Shown here: one piece after another, positions 53,537 to 61,582 of the stretch
Layout: every line of letters starts with the position of its first letter
Numbering within the stretch: the first letter of the stretch is position 1
Assembly: GCA_022841745.1 (NCBI GenBank)
Contig: JALHQW010000035.1
Location: 1 to 64,000 of the forward strand
Source: Saprospiraceae bacterium
GTDB lineage: Bacteria; Bacteroidota; Bacteroidia; Chitinophagales; Saprospiraceae
Direction: 5' to 3'
Length of the DNA stretch: 64,000 bases
Program-made: the position numbers and the translations under genes
The notes under the pieces: model-generated
What the model saw: only the letters and a program-made list of their open reading frames with translations
Database searches by the model: none
Told to the model about the DNA's origin: nothing

Positions 53537-54610
53537 ATGAATTTCAAACTCGCAGTTCTCCCCGGCGACGGCATCGGCCCAGAAGTCACCGAACAAGCGC
53601 TGAAAGTGCTCCGAACCGTCGAAACGGCCTTCGGCCACCGCTTCGATTGCCATTTCGCCGACATGGGCGCCATCGCCATTGACAAGCACGGCGACCCATT
53701 GCCGCAGGCTACATTGGACACCTGCATGGCCGCCGACGCCATCCTGTTCGGTGCCATCGGCCACCCCCGGTTCGACAACGACCCGACGGCCAAGGTGCGC
53801 CCCGAACAGGGTCTCTTGCGCTTGCGCAAAAGCCTCGGCCTCTTCGCCAATATCCGTCCGGTGACCGTCTATCCGAACCTGCTGCACCTATCGCCGCTGC
53901 GGGAAGAAAAAGTGCGGGGCGTGGACTTCGTCATCTTTCGGGAACTGACGGGCGGCATCTATTTCGGGGAAAAAGGCAAGACCGAGGACAGCGCCTACGA
54001 CCATTGCGTTTACACCAAAATAGAAGTTGAGCGCATCGCCCGGCTGGCCTTCGAGTACGCCCGTTTGCGCCGCAACAAACTGACCCTTGTGGACAAGGCC
54101 AACGTGTTGGAAACCAGCCGCTTCTGGCGGAAAATCGTCTTCGACCTCGGCGCTGCCGAGTACCCCGACGTGCAGCTCGACTGGATGTACGTGGACAACG
54201 CCGCCATGCAAATCATCCAGTTCCCCACCAGCTTCGACGTGGTGCTGACGGAGAACATGTTCGGCGACATCCTCAGCGACGAGGCCAGCGTGCTGGCGGG
54301 TTCGCTCGGCATGTTGCCCTCGGCTTCGGTCGGCTCAAAAGTGGCGCTCTTCGAACCGATACACGGCAGCTACCCGCAGGCCGCCGGGAAGGACATCGCA
54401 AACCCCTTGGCCGCCATCCTCAGCGCCGCCATGATGCTTGACCACCTCGGCCTCGGCGAAGAAGCGAATACGGTGCGGGAGGCGGTGAAGGCGGTGCTGG
54501 AAGCGGGGTATGGGACTTCCGATTTGCAAGCGGAGAAGACGGCAAGGTGTTCGGAGATGGGGGATTTGGTGGCGGGGAAGGTGGGGGAGATGGCGGGGGT
54601 AGTGGCGTGA
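53537..54610 (+). CDS. leuB: 3-isopropylmalate dehydrogenase
   Basis: Oxidises 3-isopropylmalate to 2-ketoisocaproate with NAD+. The 357-residue protein starts MNFKLAVLPGDGIGPEVTEQ and has RELTGGIYFGEKGK near 135, TLVDKANVLETSRFWR near 185 and NMFGDILSDEASVLAGSLGMLPSAS (Mg/NAD site) near 240. Usual size. It closes the leuACDB run; the next genes are a nucleotidyltransferase and a toxin-antitoxin pair rather than ilv genes. Confidence 0.95.
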   Translation: MNFKLAVLPGDGIGPEVTEQALKVLRTVETAFGHRFDCHFADMGAIAIDKHGDPLPQATLDTCMAADAILFGAIGHPRFDNDPTAKVRPEQGLLRLRKSLGLFANIRPVTVYPNLLHLSPLREEKVRGVDFVIFRELTGGIYFGEKGKTEDSAYDHCVYTKIEVERIARLAFEYARLRRNKLTLVDKANVLETSRFWRKIVFDLGAAEYPDVQLDWMYVDNAAMQIIQFPTSFDVVLTENMFGDILSDEASVLAGSLGMLPSASVGSKVALFEPIHGSYPQAAGKDIANPLAAILSAAMMLDHLGLGEEANTVREAVKAVLEAGYGTSDLQAEKTARCSEMGDLVAGKVGEMAGVVA

Positions 54611-54658
54611 AATTGCTTTTTCCCCTAACTTGGCCTTTTTTGAGACAAATACGATTTC

Positions 54659-54979
54659 ATGCAAATGATGAAGCGCCAAGAAATTTTACAAAAAATAAAA
54701 GCCTACGCCCAGAGCGTCGAGCCGCAAGCAGAAGTGCTGCTGTTCGGCTCCCGTGCAAGGAACGAGGCAAAGGCCGACTCGGATTGGGACATCCTGATTT
54801 TGACGCCCTACCCGGTTGATTTAAAAACAGAGCAGCAATTTCGGCACAAACTGTTTGAGTTGGAATTGGAGTATGGACTGGCGATTTCCACTTTCGTTTA
54901 TTCAAAAATGGATTGGAACGGCAAGTTGAAAGCAACGCCGTTATTTCAAAACATCAAAAAGGAAGGGGTCGCATTATGA
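54659..54979 (+). CDS. minimal nucleotidyltransferase (MNT-type)
   Basis: A 106-residue MNT/KNTase-fold protein with EVLLFGSRARNEAKADSDWDILIL (the GS-x-R and D-x-D catalytic elements). Such proteins usually pair with a HEPN RNase toxin as antitoxins that add AMP to it. The expected HEPN gene is not adjacent: the next gene is an unrelated VapB-like antitoxin. ATG 54659 could be replaced by 54668 (MKRQEI). Confidence 0.82.
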   Translation: MQMMKRQEILQKIKAYAQSVEPQAEVLLFGSRARNEAKADSDWDILILTPYPVDLKTEQQFRHKLFELELEYGLAISTFVYSKMDWNGKLKATPLFQNIKKEGVAL

Positions 54980-55030
54980 AGCCATTTTTTGGCGAGTTGC
55001 TTATTTTTGTCATAATAAAACCTGAAAAAA

Positions 55031-55276
55031 ATGAATACCGTAGACATAAATACAGACTTGATTGACCACTATTTCACCTTGCTGAAAAGCCTAAGCCCAA
55101 ACAGCAAATTGGAGCTTATCGCACGGCTTTCAAAATCAATGAAGACCACCAAAAAGGCGAAAGAAGTTTCGCTGAAATCGCTTTTCGGCTCCTGGGAATC
55201 TGAGCAGTCAGCAGAAGAACTCGTGCAGGATTTGAAAAATGCAAGGAACTTTAACCGTCAACGGGAAGAACTGTGA
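55031..55276 (+). CDS. VapB-like antitoxin
   Basis: An 81-residue protein: helical N-terminus (IDHYFTLLKSLSPNSKLELIARLSKSM) followed by a charged linker and a C-terminal segment (SLFGSWESEQSAEELVQDLKNARNFNRQREEL) of the kind that inserts into a PIN toxin. It overlaps the PIN gene by four bases, and stoichiometric coupling is typical of VapBC. The DNA-binding class was not assigned. Confidence 0.8.
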   Translation: MNTVDINTDLIDHYFTLLKSLSPNSKLELIARLSKSMKTTKKAKEVSLKSLFGSWESEQSAEELVQDLKNARNFNRQREEL

Positions 55277-55674
55277 AGAAATACCTTCTCGACACGAACA
55301 TTTGCATTTACTTCCTCAAAGGACAGTTTGACCTGTACCAGAAAATTCAAGACATCGGAGAGGAAAAATGCCTTTTATCGGAAATAACAATTGCGGAGCT
55401 GAAATACGGTGCCGAAAACAGCACACAGAAAGAGAAGAACAGGAAAAACCTCGAAGCGTTTCAGTCCAAATTTGGCATACTGCCCATTTTTCCGGCACTT
55501 GACATCTTTGCTAAAGAAAAAGCCCGATTAAAAACGAAAGGTAAAATTTTGGACGATTTTGATTTGCTCATCGGGGCAACGGCCATTTGCAACGACCTCG
55601 TTTTAGTGACCAAAAACGTGAGCGATTTTGACCGTTTGGAAGGGATTATTATTGAAGATTGGACGAGTTCCTGA
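55273..55674 (+). CDS. VapC-type PIN-domain toxin
   Basis: A 133-residue PIN RNase. The acidic active-site residues are all visible: LLDTNICIYFLKG (D6), ITIAELKYGAEN (E43), DDFDLLIGATAICNDLVLVTKN (D94, D96) and VSDFDRLEG (D117). It cleaves structured RNA (often tRNA or rRNA) when free of VapB. Begins with GTG, overlapping the antitoxin stop. Confidence 0.9.
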   Translation: MKKYLLDTNICIYFLKGQFDLYQKIQDIGEEKCLLSEITIAELKYGAENSTQKEKNRKNLEAFQSKFGILPIFPALDIFAKEKARLKTKGKILDDFDLLIGATAICNDLVLVTKNVSDFDRLEGIIIEDWTSS

Positions 55675-55715
55675 TAAAAGCACGAATCGTCATTTTACAA
55701 CCAAATTTTTACACC

Positions 55716-55772
55716 ATGCCTAACCTAACCACAATTATCAACATTATCATCGTCGTCATCCCACCGGGTTGA
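55716..55772 (+). CDS. ilv attenuator leader peptide
   Basis: An 18-codon open frame, MPNLTTIINIIIVVIPPG, ending TGA at 55770-55772. It has six Ile, two Val, one Leu and two Thr codons in 15 positions, matching the end products of the genes downstream. Together with the competing hairpins that follow, it has the form of a ribosome-sensing leader for branched-chain amino acids. No ribosome binding site of the classical type is visible, which is normal in Bacteroidota. Confidence 0.85.
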   Translation: MPNLTTIINIIIVVIPPG

Positions 55773-55844
55773 GAAAGGACGTTTTTTCATCGAAAAAACA
55801 AAGCGCCTTTCTCGACAGCAATCGGGAAAGGCGCTTTTCATTTT
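55770..55844 (+). promoter_or_regulatory. attenuator (antiterminator and intrinsic terminator) of ilvDBNCA
   Basis: Antiterminator: GAGAAAGG (55771-55778, overlapping the leader stop) pairs with CCTTTCTC (55806-55813), with an inner hairpin GTTTTTT/AAAAAAC (55781-55799). Terminator: AAAGCGCCTTTC (55800-55811) pairs with GAAAGGCGCTTT (55826-55837) and is followed by TCATTTT. The two are mutually exclusive because both use CCTTTC. A ribosome finishing at the leader stop covers GAGAAAGG and favours the terminator; stalling at Ile/Val codons leaves it free. Confidence 0.85.
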
Positions 55845-55851
55845 GATAAAA

Positions 55852-55950
55852 TTCGATTTAAGATTCAAGATTACATGATTCCAGATTTAAGATTGACCAC
55901 GGCACCCCCAAATCTGAAATCTTAAATCATGTAATCTGCAATCTCAAATC
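55852..55950. repeat. intergenic inverted repeat, AGATTTCAGAT family
   Basis: GATTTAAGATTCAAGATTAC and its mirror GTAATCTGCAATCTCAAATC flank a CACGGCACCCCC loop. It lies between the attenuator and the ilvD start. Confidence 0.6.
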
Positions 55951-55967
55951 AAAAAACACCAACCAGC

Positions 55968-57647
55968 GTGAGCCAAAACCTAAAAAAATACTCCTCCCTC
56001 GTCTCCACCTCCGACACCCAGCCCGGCTCCCAGGCCATGCTCTACGGCGCGGGCCTAACCGAGCAGGACATGCTCCAGCCCTTCGTCGGCATCGTGAGCA
56101 ACTGGTACGAGGGCAACCCCTGCAACCGACACCTCCGCACCCTCGCCGCCGACATCCGAAAAAGCGTGCGGCAGGAGGGGCTGACCGGGCTGGAGTTCAA
56201 CACCATCGGCGTCAGCGACGGCATTTCCAACGGCACGGAGGGCATGCGCTACTCGCTTGTCAGCCGGGAAATCATCGCCGACAGCATCGAGGCGGTGATG
56301 GGGGCGCACTACTACGACGCCCTCGTGACCATCCCCGGCTGCGACAAAAACATGCCCGGCTCCGTCATGGCCATGATTCGCCTCAATCGCCCCTCGCTCA
56401 TGGTCTATGGCGGCACCATCGCCACCGGGCATTGGCAGGGCCGCACCCTCGACATCGTCTCGCCGTTCGAGGCGCACGGCAAAAAATATGCGGGCGAAAT
56501 TACCGCCGAAGAAGTGCAGGCCATCATCCGCCACGCCTGCCCCGGAGCGGGCGCTTGCGGTGGCATGTACACCGCCAACACCATGTCCAGCGCCATCGAG
56601 GCATTAGGGCTTTCGCTGCCGTACAGCGCCAGCAACCCCGCTGTTGGCGAAGCCAAGGAAAAAGAATGCGCTTCCATCGGCCCGGCCATGCGCCTTTTGC
56701 TGGAAAAAGACCTAAAACCGCTCGACCTGCTCACGAGGGAGAGCTTCGAGAACGCCCTGCGCCTCGTGACCGTGCTCGGTGGCAGCACCAACGCCGTGCT
56801 GCACCTGCTGGCCATCGCCCGCACTGCCCGCATCCCGTTCACGCTGAACGACATCCGGGAAATCTCCCGGAAAACGCCCGTGCTGGCCGACCTCAAACCG
56901 AGCGGCAAGTACCATATGGAAAACGTCCACGAAGTGGGCGGCGTGCCCGCCGTGATGAAGTATATGTTGTCGGAAAAATTGCTGCACGGCGACTGCCTAA
57001 CGGTCACTGGCAAAACCATCGCCGAGAACCTCGCCGCATTGCCCAGCCTGACCGAGGGGCAAACGGTCGTCTCGCCCGTCAGCAACCCGATACAGGCCAT
57101 CGGCCACCTGCGCATCCTCGGCGGCAACCTCGCCGAGGGCGGGGCTGTCGCAAAAATCACGGGGAAGGAAGGCCAGAAGTTTGAAGGCATGGCCATCGTC
57201 TTCGACAACGAGTTCGACTGCATTGACGGAATCCGAGGCGGAGCGGTGAAGGCGGGGCACGTCGTCGTCATCCGCTACGAGGGGCCGAAGGGAGCGCCCG
57301 GCATGCCCGAAATGCTCGTGCCGACCAGCGCCATCATGGGCAAGGGCCTCGGCACCAGCGTGGCCCTCATCACCGATGGGCGGTTCAGCGGCGGCACCCA
57401 CGGCTTTGTGGTCGGCCATGTGACCCCCGAAGCTTACGACGGCGGCCTGATTGCCCTCGTGCAAAACGGCGACCGCATCACCATTGACGCCGAAAACAAC
57501 GAACTGGTGGCGCATTTGACAGAGGCGGAAATTGCGGAGCGAAGGAAGGCTTGGGTGCAGCCAGCGTTGAAGGTGAAACAGGGGGTTTTGTATAAATATG
57601 CGAAGCAGGTTTCGTCTGCCAGTGATGGGTGTGTGACGGATTTGTAA
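55968..57647 (+). CDS. ilvD: dihydroxy-acid dehydratase
   Basis: Dehydrates 2,3-dihydroxy-isovalerate and -methylvalerate. The 559-residue protein has a cysteine in [15 protein letters not shown] near residue 125 and another in [20 protein letters not shown] near 195 for the Fe-S cluster; [15 protein letters not shown] follows near 270 and [19 protein letters not shown] near 470. It begins with GTG after the attenuator region and is the first gene of the branched-chain set. Confidence 0.95.
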   Translation: MSQNLKKYSSLVSTSDTQPGSQAMLYGAGLTEQDMLQPFVGIVSNWYEGNPCNRHLRTLAADIRKSVRQEGLTGLEFNTIGVSDGISNGTEGMRYSLVSREIIADSIEAVMGAHYYDALVTIPGCDKNMPGSVMAMIRLNRPSLMVYGGTIATGHWQGRTLDIVSPFEAHGKKYAGEITAEEVQAIIRHACPGAGACGGMYTANTMSSAIEALGLSLPYSASNPAVGEAKEKECASIGPAMRLLLEKDLKPLDLLTRESFENALRLVTVLGGSTNAVLHLLAIARTARIPFTLNDIREISRKTPVLADLKPSGKYHMENVHEVGGVPAVMKYMLSEKLLHGDCLTVTGKTIAENLAALPSLTEGQTVVSPVSNPIQAIGHLRILGGNLAEGGAVAKITGKEGQKFEGMAIVFDNEFDCIDGIRGGAVKAGHVVVIRYEGPKGAPGMPEMLVPTSAIMGKGLGTSVALITDGRFSGGTHGFVVGHVTPEAYDGGLIALVQNGDRITIDAENNELVAHLTEAEIAERRKAWVQPALKVKQGVLYKYAKQVSSASDGCVTDL

Positions 57648-57749
57648 AATGTGTGCGTCACGCTCCAAGTCCTGCTGTGCGCCGCTTTGTCATTGCCGTA
57701 GGCAAACTGCGACGTCCCAATTGTCGTCCACGTTTACGCCCCGCTATGT

Positions 57750-57829
57750 GTCGCTTTTGTCATTGCCGTAGGCAACCCGCAACGTCTCGCGAGATGCCGC
57801 AGTTTGCCTACGGCAATGACAAAAGCGAC
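57750..57829. repeat. 26-bp perfect inverted repeat, TTGTCATTGCCG family
   Basis: Arms 57750-57775 (GTCGCTTTTGTCATTGCCGT then AGGCAA) and 57804-57829 are exact complements, with an inner CTCGCGAG palindrome in the loop. A partial copy precedes it at about 57689-57715. Lies between ilvD and ilvB. Confidence 0.85.
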
Positions 57830-57876
57830 GTACACCGTGATGTGAACAATTGCGAAGCAAAATAAAAGCTCAAATC

Positions 57877-59637
57877 ATGGAGCAAACCATAGAAATACCC
57901 AAAGCTGAAAAGCGACTCAACGGCGATGCACCCGCAAAGCCCAAAACCACCGTCGTAACTGGCTCAGTAGCCCTTTTGGATGCCCTCATCGCCGAAGGCA
58001 CCCAGACCATTTTCGGTTACCCCGGCGGGGCCATCATGCCCATTTACGATGCGCTCTACGACTACAGTGTCGAGCTGCAGCATATCCTCGTGCGGCACGA
58101 GCAGGGCGGCATCCATGCGGCGCAGGGCTTTGCCCGTGCCTCCGGCAAGGTGGGGGTCGTCTTCGCCACGAGCGGGCCGGGCGCTACCAACCTCGTCACC
58201 GGGCTGGCCGATGCGCAGATTGACAGCACGCCGCTGGTCTGCATCACGGGGCAGGTATTTGCGCACCTGCTCGGCACGGACGCTTTTCAGGAAACGGACG
58301 TCATCAACATCACCACGCCCGTCACGAAATGGAACTACCAAGTGACCGACGCACGGGAAATCCCGCAGGTGCTGGCCAAGGCGTTTTTCATCGCCCGCAG
58401 CGGCAGGCCCGGCCCCGTGCTGGTGGACATCACGAAGAATGCACAGTTGCAAACCTTTGATTATGAGGGATATGTGCCGTGCCACCATATCCGCAGTTAC
58501 CGCCCGAAGCCCATTGTCCGCAAGGAATACGTGGAGGAAGCGGCGGCGCTCATCAATGCGGCGGAACGGCCTTTTGTGCTGTTCGGGCAGGGCGTGATTT
58601 TGGGCAATGCCGAAGCCGAATTTCGGGTTTTCATTGAAAAATCGGGCATCCCCGCCGCTTGGACCATTCTCGGTGCTGGCGCAATGCCCACCGACCACCC
58701 GCTGAACGTCGGGATGCTGGGGATGCACGGTAACTACGGCCCCAATGTGCTCACCAACCAGTGCGACGTGCTCATCGCCATCGGCATGCGCTTCGACGAC
58801 CGGGTGACGGGCCGCCTCGACAAATACGCCAAGCAGGCAAAGGTCGTCCACCTCGACATTGACCCGGCGGAAATAGACAAGAACGTGAAGGCCACCGTGC
58901 CCGTCTGGGGCGATTGCAAAGAGACGCTGCCGATGCTCACGGCGCTCGTTTCCCCGAAAAAACACGACGACTGGGTAGCCAAATTCAGGGAGCACGACGT
59001 GCAGGAGCAAGCCGCCGTCATCCAAAACGAGCTGCACCCGACCTGCGACACCCTCACGATGGGCGAGGTGGTCAACCTCTTGAACGAACTGACGGGCGGC
59101 GACGCCATCATCGTCACCGACGTGGGGCAGCACCAGATGGTCGCTTGCCGCTACGCCCGTTTCAACCAAACCCGCAGCAATATCACCAGCGGCGGCCTCG
59201 GCACGATGGGTTTTGGGCTTCCGGCGGCCATCGGTGCCAAGTTCGGCGCACCCGACCGCACGGTCGTCGGCATCATCGGCGACGGTGGCATCCAGATGAC
59301 CATCCAGGAACTCGGCGTCATCCAGCAGTACGGTGTCGGGGTGAAAATCGTGATTTTGAACAACCAGTTCCTCGGCATGGTGCGGCAGTGGCAGGAGCTT
59401 TTTCACGAGCGCCGCTACTCGTTCACTGACATGGTTTCGCCGGATTTCGTGAAGGTCGCCGACGCCTATGGCATCCCCGGGCAGCGGGTTTCGGAGCGGG
59501 CTTTTTTGAAAAATGCGCTGCAAACCATGCTCGACACGCCCGGCGGCTATCTGCTGGAGGTGATGGTCGGGAAGGAGAATAATGTGTTCCCGATGGTGCC
59601 GCAGGGTTGCGGGGTGGCGGAGATACGGTTGAAATGA
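57877..59637 (+). CDS. ilvB: acetolactate synthase large subunit
   Basis: ThDP-dependent synthesis of acetolactate and acetohydroxybutyrate. From ATG 57877 it is 586 residues: YPGGAIMPIYDALYD and catalytic Glu in LVRHEQGGIHAAQGFARASG (residues ~70-90), VFATSGPGATNLVTGLADA, and ThDP site IGDGGIQMTIQELGVIQQY ... ILNNQFLGMVRQWQ near 470-510. It needs the regulatory subunit encoded at 60785, but 1.1 kb of REP palindromes and a RAYT gene now separate them. Confidence 0.95.
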   Translation: MEQTIEIPKAEKRLNGDAPAKPKTTVVTGSVALLDALIAEGTQTIFGYPGGAIMPIYDALYDYSVELQHILVRHEQGGIHAAQGFARASGKVGVVFATSGPGATNLVTGLADAQIDSTPLVCITGQVFAHLLGTDAFQETDVINITTPVTKWNYQVTDAREIPQVLAKAFFIARSGRPGPVLVDITKNAQLQTFDYEGYVPCHHIRSYRPKPIVRKEYVEEAAALINAAERPFVLFGQGVILGNAEAEFRVFIEKSGIPAAWTILGAGAMPTDHPLNVGMLGMHGNYGPNVLTNQCDVLIAIGMRFDDRVTGRLDKYAKQAKVVHLDIDPAEIDKNVKATVPVWGDCKETLPMLTALVSPKKHDDWVAKFREHDVQEQAAVIQNELHPTCDTLTMGEVVNLLNELTGGDAIIVTDVGQHQMVACRYARFNQTRSNITSGGLGTMGFGLPAAIGAKFGAPDRTVVGIIGDGGIQMTIQELGVIQQYGVGVKIVILNNQFLGMVRQWQELFHERRYSFTDMVSPDFVKVADAYGIPGQRVSERAFLKNALQTMLDTPGGYLLEVMVGKENNVFPMVPQGCGVAEIRLK

Positions 59638-59671
59638 TGGCGATGCGTGAAAATCGGGGCACGGTCCCAGT

Positions 59672-59876
59672 GAGAGGGTGGGTTATCGAACCCAGCGTTG
59701 CATTTGCCAAAAAGGAAGCCGTTCATTGAATTTGATTACGGAACCGCCGGGTTTGATAACCCGGCCTCTCGGAGGGTGTCGGGTTTTATTGAAATGCTGG
59801 GTTTGAATGGCGGATTTAGGGGCCGTTCATTGAATTTGATTACGGAACCGCCGGGTTTGATAACCCGGCCGCTCAT
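59672..59876. repeat. REP palindromes downstream of the RAYT gene
   Basis: Three units, near 59672, 59742 and 59846, of the type CCGCCGGGTTTGATAACCCG with flanking CTC/GAG. A 49-base stretch is repeated directly at 59718-59766 and 59822-59870, so the last two copies arose with flanks (GTTCATTGAATTTGATTACG). No gene in this 235-base gap. Confidence 0.8.
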
Positions 59877-60436
59877 GGGGGTGTAGGTTCTTCGCCGATG
59901 AATACCAAATCGTTAGGAATAGTGTCGTTGATGAACAAAAAGTGGTTATTGGTTAGGTTGTGGTGGAGTGCTTGTTTTTCGATGTAGCCGAGCGTGTTTT
60001 GAAGTTGGTTTTCGGAACGAATGAGTTGGTCATCGAAACCGTCTTGCCAGTCGAAGGGAGGAAATTCATGGCCACGGCTGTATTTTCTTTGAAGGCATTG
60101 GCGATAGAATTTGACGTTGTCTGGCAGTTCAAATTCCCTGTATTGGCTGTTCGTTAAATCGAAACAAAGGATGAGATTGATGTGGACAGAACTGATGCGC
60201 TTGATGTTGTGCATGATTTCCGAGAAGCTGAAACGTCCGGTCGGTTGCAAGGTAAGATGGACATGGTCGGGGTTGATTTTGAAGCCGAGCAAATTAAACT
60301 GCTTGATTTTCATGGAGTTGGCAATGACATCAATCAAGGCATTGCAAAAAATGTCTTCCTGAAAATACGGGTATCTGTGCTGGGTACAGGTGGTTAGGTG
60401 GTAGGCCGCTCTCTTGATGTAGATGCGCTTTGACAT
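59873..60436 (-). CDS. REP-associated tyrosine transposase (RAYT)
   Basis: A 187-residue Y1/IS200-like single-strand transposase: KRAAYHLTTCTQHRYPYFQED at the start, the HUH-type metal motif in NPDHVHLTLQPTG (near residue 67), and the catalytic Tyr region WQDGFDDQLIRSENQLQNTLGYIEKQALHHN near 145-175. RAYTs mobilise REP palindromes rather than a classic IS, and REP units lie on both sides. It sits antisense between ilvB and ilvN. ATG 60436 is the family start; earlier in-frame codons come from the REPs. Confidence 0.88.
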   Translation of the reverse strand: MSKRIYIKRAAYHLTTCTQHRYPYFQEDIFCNALIDVIANSMKIKQFNLLGFKINPDHVHLTLQPTGRFSFSEIMHNIKRISSVHINLILCFDLTNSQYREFELPDNVKFYRQCLQRKYSRGHEFPPFDWQDGFDDQLIRSENQLQNTLGYIEKQALHHNLTNNHFLFINDTIPNDLVFIGEEPTPP

Positions 60437-60498
60437 AGTTTTCTCATTTTGAAAAATGTGCAACGAATATCGTCTTTTGTTTGAAAAACGGTCTCCTT

Positions 60499-60771
60499 CG
60501 AGCGGCCGGGTTATCAAACCTGGCGGGTTGGGGCCGAAAAGAAGGGCGTTCATTGATTGTCGTTTAGGAAGAGCGGGGTTTGTTAACCCCGCTGCTCGTG
60601 GGCGACCGGGTTGATTTGAAACTATCGGAAAAAATCGAAGAGCGGGTCGTGCCAATTTGCGATGCCCCCTTCGAGCGGCCGGGTTATCAAACCCGGCAGT
60701 TCCGAACTCCAAAATTGAAAAACGACTTCAAAGAAAATATGGAAACCGCCGGGTTTGATAACCCGGCCTCT
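60499..60771. repeat. REP palindromes upstream of the RAYT gene
   Basis: Four units near 60499, 60570, 60672 and 60743, with cores GGCCGGGTTATCAAACCCGG or GAGCGGGGTTTGTTAACCCC, alternating in orientation. With 59672-59876 this gives seven copies around the transposase. No gene in 60437-60784. Confidence 0.8.
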
Positions 60772-60784
60772 CAAAATTGACAAA

Positions 60785-61372
60785 ATGAAGCAAGAATTCA
60801 CCATAACAGTTTACACCGAGAACCAGGTCGGCCTGCTCAACCGCATCGCCATCATGTTTTCCCGGCGGAAAATCAATATTGACAGCCTGAACACCTCGCC
60901 GAGCGAGATACCGGGCATCCACCGCTTCAACATCCTCGTGGACGAGACGGAGGAGGTGGTGCGCAAGGTGGCCCGCCAAATCGAAAAGCAGGTGGACGTG
61001 CTGAAGGTCTATTTCAGCACCAACGAGGAAATCATCTGGCAGGAAATGGCGCTGTACAAAGTGCCCACCGACGAGGTCGCCGAGAAGGTGAAGGTCGAGC
61101 GGCTGCTGCGGGAGCACGGTGCACGGGCGGTGGTCATCCGCAAGGACTACACCGTATTCGAGACGACCGGCCACCGGGAGGAAACGGACGGGCTGCTCCG
61201 CGCCCTCGAACCTTATGGGCTGATTGAATTCGTGCGCAGCGCACGGGTAGCAATTATAAAAGGCAGCCATAGTTTCCATGAGCGGCTGCGGGAGTTCGAG
61301 GAGATGCAGCCGAGCAGCGAGGCGGCCGAGAACGAGTTTTTGAACGAGGGGGAGAAGGTGTTTTCGATGTAA
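60785..61372 (+). CDS. ilvN: acetolactate synthase small subunit
   Basis: A regulatory ACT-domain subunit of 195 residues. The ACT fold starts at MKQEFTITVYTENQVGLLNRIAIMFSRRKINIDSLNTSPSE, followed by a second ACT-like half ending with FVRSARVAIIKGS. In the family valine binds at the ACT interface and inhibits the large subunit. ATG 60785 lies immediately after the last REP palindrome. Confidence 0.92.
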   Translation: MKQEFTITVYTENQVGLLNRIAIMFSRRKINIDSLNTSPSEIPGIHRFNILVDETEEVVRKVARQIEKQVDVLKVYFSTNEEIIWQEMALYKVPTDEVAEKVKVERLLREHGARAVVIRKDYTVFETTGHREETDGLLRALEPYGLIEFVRSARVAIIKGSHSFHERLREFEEMQPSSEAAENEFLNEGEKVFSM

Positions 61373-61377
61373 ATCAC

Positions 61378-61543
61378 TTTGTCATTCCCGAAGGGAAACC
61401 GCAATGTCACGGTACTCGCCGCTTTTGTCATTGCCGAAGGCAAACTGCGACATCACGCAAGATGTTGCGGGTCCCGATGGCTCGGGATGACAAAAACAGC
61501 GCACACGAGCGGCGTGGACAGATTACCTTCGGTAATGACAAAT
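61378..61543. repeat. intergenic inverted repeats, TTGTCATTCCCGAAGGGAA family
   Basis: TTTGTCATTCCCGAAGGGAA, TTTGTCATTGCCGAAGGCAA, GTCCCGATGGCTCGGGATGA and ACCTTCGGTAATGACA occur in sequence, making several hairpins between ilvN and ilvC. Relatives at 52799-52892 and 57690-57829. Confidence 0.65.
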
Positions 61544-61582
61544 CAACAATAAATTGACAATCAACAACTTAAAGCAACTAAA

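Noticed and set aside
57964-59523. Long minus-strand open frame antisense to ilvB
   Set aside because: ilvB is unmistakable on the plus strand; high GC in third positions produces the long antisense frame, whose product resembles nothing known.
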